Positions 43,610 through 52,555 of a DNA stretch of 64,000 nucleotides are shown here, piece by piece. Location of the stretch: the NCBI GenBank assembly GCA_965277535.1, contig OZ255825.1:1240001-1304000 (forward strand), read 5' to 3'. Each line of letters starts with the position of its first letter. Positions within the stretch are counted from its first letter, which is position 1. Made by a program: the position numbers and the translations under genes. The notes under the pieces were generated by a model. It saw only the letters and a program-made list of their open reading frames with translations. It was not told the DNA's origin and did no database searches. The DNA is from Ilyomonas sp965277535 (GTDB lineage Bacteria > Bacteroidota > Bacteroidia > Chitinophagales > Chitinophagaceae).

Positions 43610-45580
43610 TTATTTTACCGGAGCAATTCTCGCTGCCCAGCCACCGCCAGGCGCTAAATGGATAGTGAGCTTGTCGCCTGTTTTTATCTGCTTTGTTAGC
43701 TTCTTATAATCTGTAGCATTCCTGTTTGCATTGATGCCGTCTTGAAAAATGGTCGCTTCATAAGTGCCTTCTTTCAAAAACGAAAAATCAAGTGTAATGT
43801 CTTTTGCCGTCCAGTTACTCATGGCGCCAACAAACCAGTTATCGCCCTTTCTTCTCCCCACCGCAACATATTCACCCACCTTGCTGTCCAGTGGCACTGT
43901 TTCATCCCATGTAGTAGGAACGGATGTAATAAAATCAAGGCTCTCTTTTTCTTTTGTATAAATCGTAGGATTATCGGCTAACATTTGCAGAGGCGCATAA
44001 AAAACAACATACTCAGCCAACTGCTGGCAACGTGTTCCTTTGGCCATCGGGTTGTCGCCAATCGGTCTGAAATCGGCTTCGGTAGCATTGCGCATAGCAC
44101 CGGGTGTATAATCCATCGGTCCTGCCATCATACGGATAAACGGAATGCTGACAACATAGCGCGGCTGATCTTCGTTCGCCCATTTAAAATTCTCCAAACC
44201 TTTTACACCTTCATAGCCCATCACATTTGGAAAGGTACGTTGCAAGCCCGTAGGTTTATAAATGCCATGATAATCTACCATCAGGTGATATTGCGCTGCC
44301 TTCTTTGCAATTTCGTAAGTGGATGCTACTACCTTTTGGTCATCCCGATCAAAAAAATCAATCTTAAACCCTTTCACGCCCATTTTAGAATACAGAGGAA
44401 AAGCAGTATCCATCTGTTGCGAAACGGCATACCAGGTAGCCCAAAGAATGACGCCTACGCCCTTCTGTTTTCCATAATCAACAATTGCTGCCAAATCCAC
44501 GTTGGGATTTGGTTGTAACAGATTCAAAATACCCGACCAGCCTTCATCCATAACGATGTAAGGTATTTTGTTGGCGGCTGCAAAATCAATATAATACTTG
44601 TAAGTTTCAGTGTTGATACCGGCTTTAAAATCAACGCCGGTTATGTTCCAGTTGTTCCACCAATCCCATGAAACCTGTCCGGGTTTTACCCACGAATAAT
44701 CCTGTAACTTTAGTGGTGATGCCAGCTTTTGCACAATATCGTTGTTCAATAAGTCTTTATCCTGCTCACTAATTGCCACCACACGCCAGGGAAAACTTCG
44801 CGTACCCATTGTGCTGTCAATGTATGCAGCCCGCTCTGTAGGTATGTAATTGATGCCAACCAGGTGGGCTGCAGTTGGATAAGGTGCAAACACACCTTGT
44901 AAGCCCCTTCCTGTTTCATTCAGATTGAGATACATGCCGGGATAATCTTCTAAATCAGCCTCTAAAATTTCGGCTTTTCTGCCTCCGCCAATATCAACCA
45001 GCAAGGGAAGAAAAGCCAAAGAATCTTTCGGAAATTGAGATAATGTGATGTGATGATACAGGGCTTCAAAAGAGGAATTGAACATCTTGCCATCGCGGTA
45101 ATCCCATTGAATGGGAATGAAAGCCGAGTCATCATTGGTGAAGTTGAAAGCCGCTTCTTCGTTCTTAACAATGATGCCCCCTTTCTTTTGCGTAAAAAAG
45201 CGATACGCAACCGCATCATCATACACTCTGAACACCAGGCCCCAATCGCCTTTGCAACGCAAGGTGATTTGATTGTAATGATCAGGAATCGTTGCTTTGA
45301 TATAGTTGATGGCAGCAATGCTTTGGTTTATACTTTCTGTTTTGGATGAAGTAACCATAGCATTATTACCCAATGTTTCGTTTTGAAGTTGTAACGATAC
45401 TGAAGATGGTTCGATAACGGTTTGATCTTTCAAACGAACGCTCCATTCAATTGTATTGGCAAAAGCAATATGCAACTTTACATTGCCATTGGGCGATGCC
45501 ACATCGAAGGTTTTGTTTTTTTGTGCAAAAACAAACGAACAACAAACACAGGCAGCAAAAAGGGAAATCAATCGTTTCAT
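43610..45580 (-). CDS. Secreted GH97 glycoside hydrolase (probably alpha-galactosidase type)
   Basis: The 656-residue protein has a signal peptide (ending FVFAQ), an N-terminal beta-sandwich (about 25-275), a (beta/alpha)8 barrel (about 280-560) and a C-terminal beta domain. GH97 splits into inverting alpha-glucosidases that use Glu and retaining alpha-galactosidases that use an Asp nucleophile. The phrase GFKIDFFDRDDQ near residue 400 matches the retaining, Asp-using type. Next to a GH26 mannanase this would suit galactomannan breakdown, which is inference. Confidence 0.88.
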   Translation of the reverse strand: MKRLISLFAACVCCSFVFAQKNKTFDVASPNGNVKLHIAFANTIEWSVRLKDQTVIEPSSVSLQLQNETLGNNAMVTSSKTESINQSIAAINYIKATIPDHYNQITLRCKGDWGLVFRVYDDAVAYRFFTQKKGGIIVKNEEAAFNFTNDDSAFIPIQWDYRDGKMFNSSFEALYHHITLSQFPKDSLAFLPLLVDIGGGRKAEILEADLEDYPGMYLNLNETGRGLQGVFAPYPTAAHLVGINYIPTERAAYIDSTMGTRSFPWRVVAISEQDKDLLNNDIVQKLASPLKLQDYSWVKPGQVSWDWWNNWNITGVDFKAGINTETYKYYIDFAAANKIPYIVMDEGWSGILNLLQPNPNVDLAAIVDYGKQKGVGVILWATWYAVSQQMDTAFPLYSKMGVKGFKIDFFDRDDQKVVASTYEIAKKAAQYHLMVDYHGIYKPTGLQRTFPNVMGYEGVKGLENFKWANEDQPRYVVSIPFIRMMAGPMDYTPGAMRNATEADFRPIGDNPMAKGTRCQQLAEYVVFYAPLQMLADNPTIYTKEKESLDFITSVPTTWDETVPLDSKVGEYVAVGRRKGDNWFVGAMSNWTAKDITLDFSFLKEGTYEATIFQDGINANRNATDYKKLTKQIKTGDKLTIHLAPGGGWAARIAPVK

Positions 45581-45815
45581 GTGAAAGAATGTGTTTACAG
45601 AGCTTCAAATGTAGGTAAGCTAATAAGAATAGAATTTGCGTTTTTTATCTTTTATTGATAGTGAAATAGCTGATAAAAAATTCATTTTCTGCTTCTTTTG
45701 ATGATCGAAATGAGTTTTAAAACGATAGACTTTATAAGAAAGCATAGGCCGCAATGAATAATGTATAATTCTTTACACAATCAAAAAAAGGGCAAAACCA
45801 AAAGACAGCATTCTT

Positions 45816-46571
45816 TTATTTCATCAAAAATGAAAGCCGCGCAAAGTCAATAAGAGAGAGCTGTTCAGCGCGCTTGTTAAAAATATCATCTCTTAAAACA
45901 TCTTCCTCAAACAAACTCCTGGTTGCATTGCGCAGCATTTTTCTTCTTTGATTAAAAGCTGTTTTTACTAAAGTTGTAAAGGCCCTTTCACTCTTTACAG
46001 ATAACGGTTCCTCCTTTCTTTCCAAACGAATGACACCACTCATTACTTTGGGTGGTGGCGTGAACGATTGCGGTGGCACATCAAACAAATATTCTACAGA
46101 ATAAAAAGCTTGTATCAACACCGAAATAATACCATACACTTTGTTTCCCGGCTGGGCTGCAATGCGCTGTGCCACTTCTTTTTGAAACATGCCAATAATA
46201 AAAGGAACATTATTTTTCCATTCCAATATTTTAAATAAAATCTGCGATGAAATATTGTAGGGGAAGTTTCCAATCACTCCAAATTCCCCTTCAAACGGTG
46301 CATTGCTTTGCAGGAAATCGGCATGAATAATTTTATCCTCAATGGCAGTATATTTACTTTTTAAAAAGACCACTTTTTCGGCATCAATTTCAATGGCTTT
46401 GAATTGAATGGACGGAATCTGAAGCAAGTATTTCGTTATTGCACCCGCGCCAGGCCCTACTTCCAGCAATTGCTGAAACGTTTCTTCTTGCAAAGCTGCC
46501 ACTATCTTTTTACAGATATTTTCATCATGCAAAAAATGCTGCCCCAACGATTTTTTAAGCGTATAATTCAT
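45816..46571 (-). CDS. rsmA: 16S rRNA dimethyladenosine transferase
   Basis: The 251-residue protein has the KsgA/RsmA N-terminus KKSLGQHFLHDENICKKIV, the SAM-binding EVGPGAGAITKYL (near 37) and the NFPYNISSQILF catalytic motif (near 103). It dimethylates two adjacent adenines near the 3' end of 16S rRNA during ribosome maturation. A variant of the T-rich motif (TTTTGGTTTTGCCC followed by seven T) follows the stop codon and may end transcription. Confidence 0.97.
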   Translation of the reverse strand: MNYTLKKSLGQHFLHDENICKKIVAALQEETFQQLLEVGPGAGAITKYLLQIPSIQFKAIEIDAEKVVFLKSKYTAIEDKIIHADFLQSNAPFEGEFGVIGNFPYNISSQILFKILEWKNNVPFIIGMFQKEVAQRIAAQPGNKVYGIISVLIQAFYSVEYLFDVPPQSFTPPPKVMSGVIRLERKEEPLSVKSERAFTTLVKTAFNQRRKMLRNATRSLFEEDVLRDDIFNKRAEQLSLIDFARLSFLMK

Positions 46572-46605
46572 TACTTACAAAAGTAAAGGCAAACAACAGC
46601 AATCG

Positions 46606-47037
46606 TTATTTTGAATTGCCCTGCGCAACACCAATCAGCACGGCACCACCAATAATCATCAACGCGCCAACTGCTAACTGCCAGGTGATTTTTTCTTTCA
46701 AAAAGAAGAAAGCAAGAATAACAGTAAGTACCAGGGAGCTTCTTTCAATAGATGTTACGGCACCGGCAGGACCATCTTTCAAAGCCTTAAATTGAAAAAG
46801 GGATGAGAAGCAGGTAGCAGCACCGGCACATGCAATAAAGATCCAGGTTCGCTTGTCAATTTTACCAAAATTGGCGGATGCTTTTTGAAACAAAACCGCA
46901 CTCCATGAAATTACAAGTATCAAAATAGCTTGCAGAGCAAAACCAACATTGGGTTCGATATTTTTTAATCCGGCTTTTGAAAAAATAACCGCCAACGCTG
47001 CTGTTATTGCTGCAAGAATCGCAAAGATGAGCCACAT
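46606..47037 (-). CDS. Single-domain EamA/DMT-family transporter
   Basis: The 143-residue protein has five hydrophobic helices and one EamA repeat, with the family phrases ERSSLVLTVILAFFFLKEKI (near 97) and IGGAVLIG at the end. Most DMT carriers have two such repeats; single-repeat members act as dimers. Substrate unknown. It lies 34 bases upstream of rsmA on the same strand. Confidence 0.85.
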   Translation of the reverse strand: MWLIFAILAAITAALAVIFSKAGLKNIEPNVGFALQAILILVISWSAVLFQKASANFGKIDKRTWIFIACAGAATCFSSLFQFKALKDGPAGAVTSIERSSLVLTVILAFFFLKEKITWQLAVGALMIIGGAVLIGVAQGNSK

Positions 47038-47093
47038 GGTAAATCTGTTTAGAACGTGAGCTTTTTATTGTCTAAAAAGAATACCAAGTTTTA

Positions 47094-47181
47094 TTTGAAC
47101 CACAAAGACACAGAGAACACAAAGTTTCACTAAGGAAGATTCTTTGTGAAACTTATTTACTTTGAGACTTTGTGGTTCAAA
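47094..47181. repeat. Hairpin repeat of the CACAAAGACACAGAG type
   Basis: TTTGAACCACAAAG (47094-47107) pairs with CTTTGTGGTTCAAA (47168-47181), and AAGTTTCAC (47122-47130) with GTGAAACTT (47146-47154). Partial copies of the same arm occur at 55192-55218, 32600-32619 and 5321-5338. The element ends eight bases before the dnaX stop codon. Confidence 0.85.
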
Positions 47182-47188
47182 CAAAAAA

Positions 47189-49093
47189 CTAAATGGAATC
47201 AATGTCCAAACGCAGCCGGTCTTTCAGTTCTTTTACCAGCGGATATTGTGAAGCGATGTAGTTAAAGCGTTCGCGACTGTTCATAATTAAAAAAGGAGAG
47301 ATTTCTTCCTGTACATCATCTTCCACCACAATTTGCAACTGAATAGCATGGTTGTGAAATGTTTTTTGAATGCAATCACAAAGCAGCGTTTTTTCTTGCT
47401 CAATAAATTTTTGCTGCACCAACGCATTCACGGAAATCAGCACACGTGTTTCGCTTTCAATGGTAAGCTTTGCCATTTTAAATGTGTTGGCAGCACTGTG
47501 CTTTTGCTGTTCTTCCAATTTTAGGGCAAAACCAAACCAACACTCGCGCAGCTTTTCCATTTCCAATGGTTCTGCTTCATCAATTTCTTCAATGGTGTAT
47601 TGGTCGCCATATTTATCGCGTAGTGCTGATAATAAACTCCTTTTCGTTTTGGATTGAAGCAAAGTTGCCGTAGCAGGTTCACTAACTACTACCACTTCTG
47701 TTTCAACAGGGGGATAAAAAGGCTGGGCTTCTTTTACCGTTTGCTTACCCGAAGGTTGCTGAATAAATAATTTTGATTCTGTTTGAGGCGGTGCTATTTT
47801 GTTTTCAACCACCGCTGGCTCTTCTTTTTTGTAACCGTTGGTTGGTGGCTCGTTATTTTTTTTAGGCGAAGAAAGAATGGCTTTTCCATTTCCATTTGTG
47901 GGGGGCTGCAATGGCGCAATTGTTTTTGCCCGATAAGCCACCGGCGCATCTACTCTTTTCTTTTGCACCACTTCGTTGTTCTCAACGGTTAGCTCCAAAG
48001 CCTGTTGCAAAAAGTTAAGCTTGATGATAGCCATTTCAACATGCAACCGTTTGTTGCGTGCCATTTTGTAGTTGATTTCAGCTTCATTCAAAATGTTCAG
48101 CGCACTTACTAAAAAGGAAGTGCTGATCGCTTTTGCTGCATCGGCATAGCGTTGCTGCGACCCTTCTACTACTTCCAGTAACGAAGCGGCTTTGGCATCT
48201 TTGCACACCAACACGTTCCGTAAAAACTGAGCAAAACCGTTAACTACTGCATCGCCTTCAAAGCCTTTGCGGTTGATTTCATCATACAACAACATTGCCG
48301 CAGCAAGGTCTTGTTGCAGCAAGCTATGCAACAGTTTGAAATAATAATCTTCATCTAAGATATTTAGATGCTCAAGCGTGTTATGATACGTTACCTCTGC
48401 ATTGGTAAACGAAACAATTTTATCTAAGATTGAAAGCGCATCGCGCATACAACCTTCGCTTTTTTGCGCAATCAGTTGCAGCGCGGCTTTTTCTGCCCTG
48501 ATGTTTTCTTTTGCCGCAATTTCTTCTAAATGTTCAACGGTATCATGAATGGTAATTCGTTTAAAATCGAATATCTGGCAACGCGATAAAATGGTAGGAA
48601 GTATCTTATGCTTTTCAGTAGTTGCCAAAATAAAAATGGCATACGGCGGTGGCTCTTCCAGCGTTTTTAAAAACGCGTTGAATGCGCTTGCCGAAAGCAT
48701 GTGCACTTCATCTACAATATATACTTTGTATTTGCCGGCTTGTGGTGCAAAACGCACCTGCTCAACCAGGGAACGAATGTCATCTACGGAATTGTTGCTG
48801 GCAGCATCAAGTTCGTGAATATTGAGTGACGTGCCTTCATTAAAAGAAACGCAGGAATGGCATTGGTTGCATGCTTCGCCATCGGGCTGTAAGTTTTCGC
48901 AGTTAATGGTTTTGGCAAGAATACGAGCGCAGGTAGTTTTGCCAACACCACGCGGACCACAAAACAAAAACGCATGTGCCAACTGATGATTTTTGATGGC
49001 ATTTTTAAGCGTAGTGGTGATGTGCTGCTGACCTACAACCGTGTTGAACGTTTGCGGGCGATACTTGCGTGCTGATACAATAAATTCACTCAT
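47189..49093 (-). CDS. dnaX: DNA polymerase III subunits gamma and tau
   Basis: The start at 49093 gives MSEFIVSARKYRPQTFNTVVGQ, the normal DnaX beginning. The 634-residue protein has Walker A GPRGVGKTT near residue 45, a four-cysteine zinc module (about 64-79), DEVHMLS near 127 and the sensor phrase FILATTEKHKI near 150. Domain III ends near 365, followed by a Pro/Lys-rich linker and the tau-specific C-terminus. It is the clamp-loader ATPase that ties the replicase together. An A8 run in the linker could give a shorter gamma-like product (separate entry). Confidence 0.96.
   Translation of the reverse strand: MSEFIVSARKYRPQTFNTVVGQQHITTTLKNAIKNHQLAHAFLFCGPRGVGKTTCARILAKTINCENLQPDGEACNQCHSCVSFNEGTSLNIHELDAASNNSVDDIRSLVEQVRFAPQAGKYKVYIVDEVHMLSASAFNAFLKTLEEPPPYAIFILATTEKHKILPTILSRCQIFDFKRITIHDTVEHLEEIAAKENIRAEKAALQLIAQKSEGCMRDALSILDKIVSFTNAEVTYHNTLEHLNILDEDYYFKLLHSLLQQDLAAAMLLYDEINRKGFEGDAVVNGFAQFLRNVLVCKDAKAASLLEVVEGSQQRYADAAKAISTSFLVSALNILNEAEINYKMARNKRLHVEMAIIKLNFLQQALELTVENNEVVQKKRVDAPVAYRAKTIAPLQPPTNGNGKAILSSPKKNNEPPTNGYKKEEPAVVENKIAPPQTESKLFIQQPSGKQTVKEAQPFYPPVETEVVVVSEPATATLLQSKTKRSLLSALRDKYGDQYTIEEIDEAEPLEMEKLRECWFGFALKLEEQQKHSAANTFKMAKLTIESETRVLISVNALVQQKFIEQEKTLLCDCIQKTFHNHAIQLQIVVEDDVQEEISPFLIMNSRERFNYIASQYPLVKELKDRLRLDIDSI
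47856..47863 (-). promoter_or_regulatory. A8 slippage tract in dnaX with a stop immediately after in the shifted frame
   Basis: On the coding strand codons 411-413 read AAA AAA AAT followed by AAC. One extra A, or a -1 shift, makes AAA AAA AAA TAA and ends the protein at about 413 residues, just past domain III. Thermus dnaX makes gamma by slippage on an A9 run; E. coli uses a -1 shift. Whether it happens here is inference. Confidence 0.5.
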
Positions 49094-49272
49094 ATTCAAG
49101 GTGCAAGTTAGCACTAAGGCTTACACACTTTCGATGTTCTTATACACAGCAGTTACATAATTTTGTTTTACTGCTATTTATTAAAAATGAAAGAATTAGC
49201 GCAAAAACAAACTTTCGAAATAAGGATAAACAAAAAGTTTTTCACCCGTAATCAACATAGTTATTCAGGTAA
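49094..49272. other. Spacer upstream of dnaX
   Basis: No gene is seen. A TTTGTTTTTGC motif on the minus strand lies at 49201-49211, about 110 bases before the dnaX start. The dnaX promoter is expected nearer the gene. Confidence 0.45.
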
Positions 49273-49420
49273 TTCTGAACCGGGATGGATGATATAAATG
49301 GGATGGTTAGGATTGGATATTGAAAGGCTAAGATTAAGATTGAATATTAGTGCAAAAACAAACTTCCTCATCCCTATCCCAACCATCTCACTTATCCCGT
49401 TCATCCCAGAGTTCAGACAT
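49273..49420. repeat. 148-bp hairpin element of the GGGATGA family (copy 2)
   Basis: It has the same outer arms as the element at 30580-30721 (TCTGAACCGGGATG and CATCCCAGAGTTCAGAC) and many GGGAT/ATCCC steps. GCAAAAACAAA lies in the loop at 49352-49362. The right end coincides with the stop codon of the LptF/G gene, so it forms the immediate 3' end of that transcript. Confidence 0.82.
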
Positions 49421-50517
49421 CACTTTGGCGCTTTACGATAAATGTAAAGAGCAACAAAAACAAACACCATGTTGGGTATCCACGCTGCAACACTGGCAGG
49501 CAAACTTCCTTTGGTTGAAAAAATGGTAGAGAACCGATCCATAATGATGAAAACAGCAGCCGTAACAAAGCCAAACGCAAGATGCACACCGCTTCCGCCC
49601 CGCACTTTTCTGCCTGCTACCATCGCGCCCATCAACGTTAATAAAATAACTGAAACGGGCGTAGCAATGCGGCGATAATTTTCAATCTTTAAATCATTGA
49701 TGCCTTCTGCGCCACGCTGCTCCTGCTGTGTAATGTATTTCTGCAATTGAGGAGAGGTAAGAATGTCTTTTGCCTTTTCATCATTGTTTAAATCAAATGG
49801 CTTAAAGTTGAAGTTCATAAACTTTTCATTGGTTGAAACCGTATGTTCTTTTAAGCTGTCAATGGTTCGCTCAAATACTGTTTGGAGTTGCCATTTGTGT
49901 GCAACCGTGTCCCAATAAATGTTTCCGGCACGCAGGTTATAAACCAGCTGATCGTTTTTTATTTTGTCCATAAAAAAAGGACCTCCGCGCTTGCGGCTTG
50001 TATCGTAACCAATGATACCGGCGTATGTAAACGAATCAACCCGGAAATAAACGCTGTGCTGATAAGTAGCCATAAAATCGTTGCCCGAAGGATGACTGCC
50101 GTTAACATAATTGGCTTCAAACGTAAGCCTCGTTCCTTCGGCTTTGGGAATGATGTAAGCATTGGAAACCCAAAGCAAAGCTCCCAGCAAAATACCGCCA
50201 ATAAGGTAAGGAACCAACAATCGCCGGTATGTAACGCCACCCGCAAGGATGGCGATAAACTCACTGCGCCCGGCAAGCTTGGAAGTAAAAAAAATGACTG
50301 CGATAAAAACAAAAAGGGGAAACAGCAAAGCAACAATGTGCGGAATAAATGCAATATAATATTGCGTAAAAATTTGCCAGGCGCTTAAACCCGATTGCAC
50401 AAAATTATCAGCCTTCTCGCTGATGTCAACCACCACGGCAATAATGGTAAACAAAAAGATGGCAAAGAAAAACGTTACCAGAAAGTTTTTGATGATGTAC
50501 CAGTCGAGTATTTTCAT
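49420..50517 (-). CDS. LptF/LptG-family lipopolysaccharide export permease
   Basis: The start at 50517 gives MKILDWYIIKNFLVTFFFAI, the usual YjgP/YjgQ beginning; a longer frame upstream runs through a hairpin repeat and is rejected. The 365-residue protein has three N-terminal membrane helices (about 15-115), a periplasmic beta-jellyroll (about 125-265) and three C-terminal helices. It forms part of the ABC machine that pulls LPS from the inner membrane. It follows tgt on the same strand, with a hairpin repeat between. Confidence 0.92.
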   Translation of the reverse strand: MKILDWYIIKNFLVTFFFAIFLFTIIAVVVDISEKADNFVQSGLSAWQIFTQYYIAFIPHIVALLFPLFVFIAVIFFTSKLAGRSEFIAILAGGVTYRRLLVPYLIGGILLGALLWVSNAYIIPKAEGTRLTFEANYVNGSHPSGNDFMATYQHSVYFRVDSFTYAGIIGYDTSRKRGGPFFMDKIKNDQLVYNLRAGNIYWDTVAHKWQLQTVFERTIDSLKEHTVSTNEKFMNFNFKPFDLNNDEKAKDILTSPQLQKYITQQEQRGAEGINDLKIENYRRIATPVSVILLTLMGAMVAGRKVRGGSGVHLAFGFVTAAVFIIMDRFSTIFSTKGSLPASVAAWIPNMVFVFVALYIYRKAPK

Positions 50518-50570
50518 GCGGTTCAAAAATAAATCAAAAGCTGTTTTGCTATTGTGAAAGCTGAATGGTG

Positions 50571-50710
50571 CGTCATGGCGGGGAACGAAGCCATCTGTGT
50601 TATACAGCAGATAACGTTTGTAAACAGTGAAGCTGTCTGCTTTATCCATTCACAACTGACGATCAACTTCATTGTGTTATGCACAGACTGCTTCGTTCCT
50701 CGCAGTGACG
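50571..50710. repeat. Hairpin repeat of the GAAGCAGTCT type (copy 2), between tgt and the LptF/G gene
   Basis: CGTCATGGCGGGGAACGAAG near 50571 pairs with CTTCGTTCCTCGCAGTGACG ending near 50710, with CATCTGTG and CACAGACTG extending the arms. It is the same family as 32404-32541. It lies between two genes that read in the same direction and may belong together. Confidence 0.82.
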
Positions 50711-50722
50711 GACGAATACCAC

Positions 50723-51862
50723 TTACAAACGCTGTTTTACTTTCTGGCTCATTTCACTCTTCCAAGCGTTGAAAGTGTCATCCAGTATGCGTTTACGCGC
50801 TTCACCCACCAGCCATAAATAGAAAGCCAGATTGTGAATGCTTGCGATTTCCAAAGCCAGGTACTCACCAGCCGCAAACAGGTGCCGCAGGTAAGCTTTT
50901 GTGTAATATTGGCTGATATTACAAGGCAAGCCTTCATCTATGGCGCTGAAGTCGGTTGCCCACTTTTTGTTTTTGATGTTAATTACGCCGTTCGTGGTGA
51001 ACAACATACCGTTTCTGCCATTGCGTGTGGGCATCACACAATCAAACATATCAATGCCTAAAGAGATACATTCCAAAATATTCCACGGCGTGCCAACCCC
51101 CATTAAATAACGCGGCTTTTGTTGCGGAAGATGTTCGGTGCAAAGGGCTGTAAATTCATACATCATCTCTTCGGGTTCGCCCACCGATAAACCACCAATC
51201 GCATTGCCTTCGGCTTCTTTCGAAGCAATGTATTGGCAGGATTCGATACGCAAATCTTTATACACGCCACCCTGTACAATGGGAAACAAATGTTGCTGAA
51301 AGCCATATCTGCCGGGCGTTTCAGTCAAATGGTTCACGCACCTGTCGAGCCAGCGATGCGTTAGCTCCATGCTCTTTTTTACATAACTGTATTCGCCTGG
51401 ATACGGCGGGCATTCATCAAACGCCATGATGATGTCAGCACCAATGCTTCGCTCTATATCCATCACTTTTTCGGGCGAAAAAAGGTGCCGGCTGCCATCA
51501 ATATGCGATTGAAATAACGCACCTTCTTCTGTCAACTTTCTATTTGCTGCTAATGAAAATACCTGGTAGCCACCGCTGTCGGTTAAGAGGGGCTTTTGCC
51601 AGTTCATAAAGCAGTGCAAGCCACCGGCTTTTTCTAAAATTTCAGTGCCGGGGCGCAAATACAAATGATAGGTGTTGCCCAAAATAATTTGCGCTTTGAT
51701 GTCTTCATTCAATTGTTGTTGCGTAACCGCTTTTACACTTCCTACCGTGCCCACCGGCATAAAGATGGGTGTTTGTATTTCGCCATGCGATGTAGTGATA
51801 GTTCCTGCGCGGGCTTTGGTATTGATATCGGTTTGAAGAAGTTGAAAGAACGGAGATGCCAT
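50723..51862 (-). CDS. tgt: tRNA-guanine transglycosylase
   Basis: The 379-residue protein has the TGT hallmarks: DSGGYQVFSL (catalytic Asp and substrate pocket, near residue 92), AFDECPPYP (near 145), GGLSVGEPEEMM (near 222) and YLMGVGTPWNI (near 256). The motif VMPTRNGRNGMLF (near 281) carries the catalytic Asp region. The usual zinc cysteines (CxCxxC) are replaced in this copy by GLPCNISQYY-type sequence with a single Cys. It exchanges guanine-34 for a queuosine precursor in four tRNAs. Confidence 0.95.
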   Translation of the reverse strand: MASPFFQLLQTDINTKARAGTITTSHGEIQTPIFMPVGTVGSVKAVTQQQLNEDIKAQIILGNTYHLYLRPGTEILEKAGGLHCFMNWQKPLLTDSGGYQVFSLAANRKLTEEGALFQSHIDGSRHLFSPEKVMDIERSIGADIIMAFDECPPYPGEYSYVKKSMELTHRWLDRCVNHLTETPGRYGFQQHLFPIVQGGVYKDLRIESCQYIASKEAEGNAIGGLSVGEPEEMMYEFTALCTEHLPQQKPRYLMGVGTPWNILECISLGIDMFDCVMPTRNGRNGMLFTTNGVINIKNKKWATDFSAIDEGLPCNISQYYTKAYLRHLFAAGEYLALEIASIHNLAFYLWLVGEARKRILDDTFNAWKSEMSQKVKQRL

Positions 51863-51934
51863 GCGGGCAAAAATAGAGCAAAAGAAAAAGGGAATGGGAA
51901 AGCAGATAATTCAGTCTTTTGCTTTTCTCTGTTT

Positions 51935-52270
51935 TTATTTATCAGCGTGTAAGCTTTCAATGATACCCTTGATTGTCTTGTCGTCAATACTGTCCAACTC
52001 CGACTTATCGTAAATAGTTAGTAAATAAACTTCTTTATTGTCTGTTACCAAATAAGTAATAACACGAGCACCTCCGCTTTTACCTTTGCCTTTACTCTTG
52101 ATAGCAAGTCTGATTTTGTAAGTATCATTACCTAACGGTACTCCTGTTTCTGGATTCTTTTCAAGTATTGTATTTAAGTAAGTAAGCTCTTGTTTAAGAG
52201 ATGGGAATTTCTTGATTAGTCGCTTTGCCTCTTTTTTAAACTTTTCACTCGGAATAACACTAAAGTTCAT
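51935..52270 (-). CDS. RelE/ParE-type toxin
   Basis: The 111-residue protein begins MNFSVIPSEKFKKEAKRLIKKFPSL and has GNDTYKIRLAIKSKGKGKSG and ARVITYLVTDNKEVYLLTIYDKSE, the beta-sheet pattern of RelE/ParE-fold toxins. RelE members cut mRNA in the ribosome; ParE members act on gyrase. Which applies cannot be told. It overlaps the upstream antitoxin gene by 11 bases. Confidence 0.82.
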   Translation of the reverse strand: MNFSVIPSEKFKKEAKRLIKKFPSLKQELTYLNTILEKNPETGVPLGNDTYKIRLAIKSKGKGKSGGARVITYLVTDNKEVYLLTIYDKSELDSIDDKTIKGIIESLHADK

Positions 52271-52478
52271 TCAAAAATTCGTTGAGTGTTTGTTTGTGTC
52301 CTTTAGTTTGCTTAAGAATAGCAACTTGCTCAAGGGCTTCTTTTAAGTCAGATTTTAGTTGTAAAGCTTGCTCATATTTCTTGAGCCTGTTTAAAACCTT
52401 TTCCCATTCTGCCAAGGGCAATTGAACGGCTTTTGTTTTCCCGTTGATATCGTTTACATATTGAAGCGCAATTTTCAT
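52260..52478 (-). CDS. Antitoxin of a type II toxin-antitoxin pair
   Basis: The 72-residue protein is mostly helical and charged (DLKEALEQVAILKQ), with a C-terminal tail ending NEFLNEL that could wrap the toxin. It has no clear DNA-binding motif. It precedes and overlaps the toxin gene, the usual order. A TAAATTTG box ends five bases before its ATG, so the message may be nearly leaderless. Confidence 0.75.
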   Translation of the reverse strand: MKIALQYVNDINGKTKAVQLPLAEWEKVLNRLKKYEQALQLKSDLKEALEQVAILKQTKGHKQTLNEFLNEL

Positions 52479-52555
52479 GTCTCAAATTTACTACGTTTTA
52501 TTGAACAGCGATCATTCAAAACAGGCAACTCATAACGAAATAAAATCAATTCATC

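Noticed and set aside
50518..50649. N-terminal extension of the LptF/G gene
   Set aside because: The extra codons are translated hairpin repeat, and MKILDWYIIKNF is the usual start of the family.
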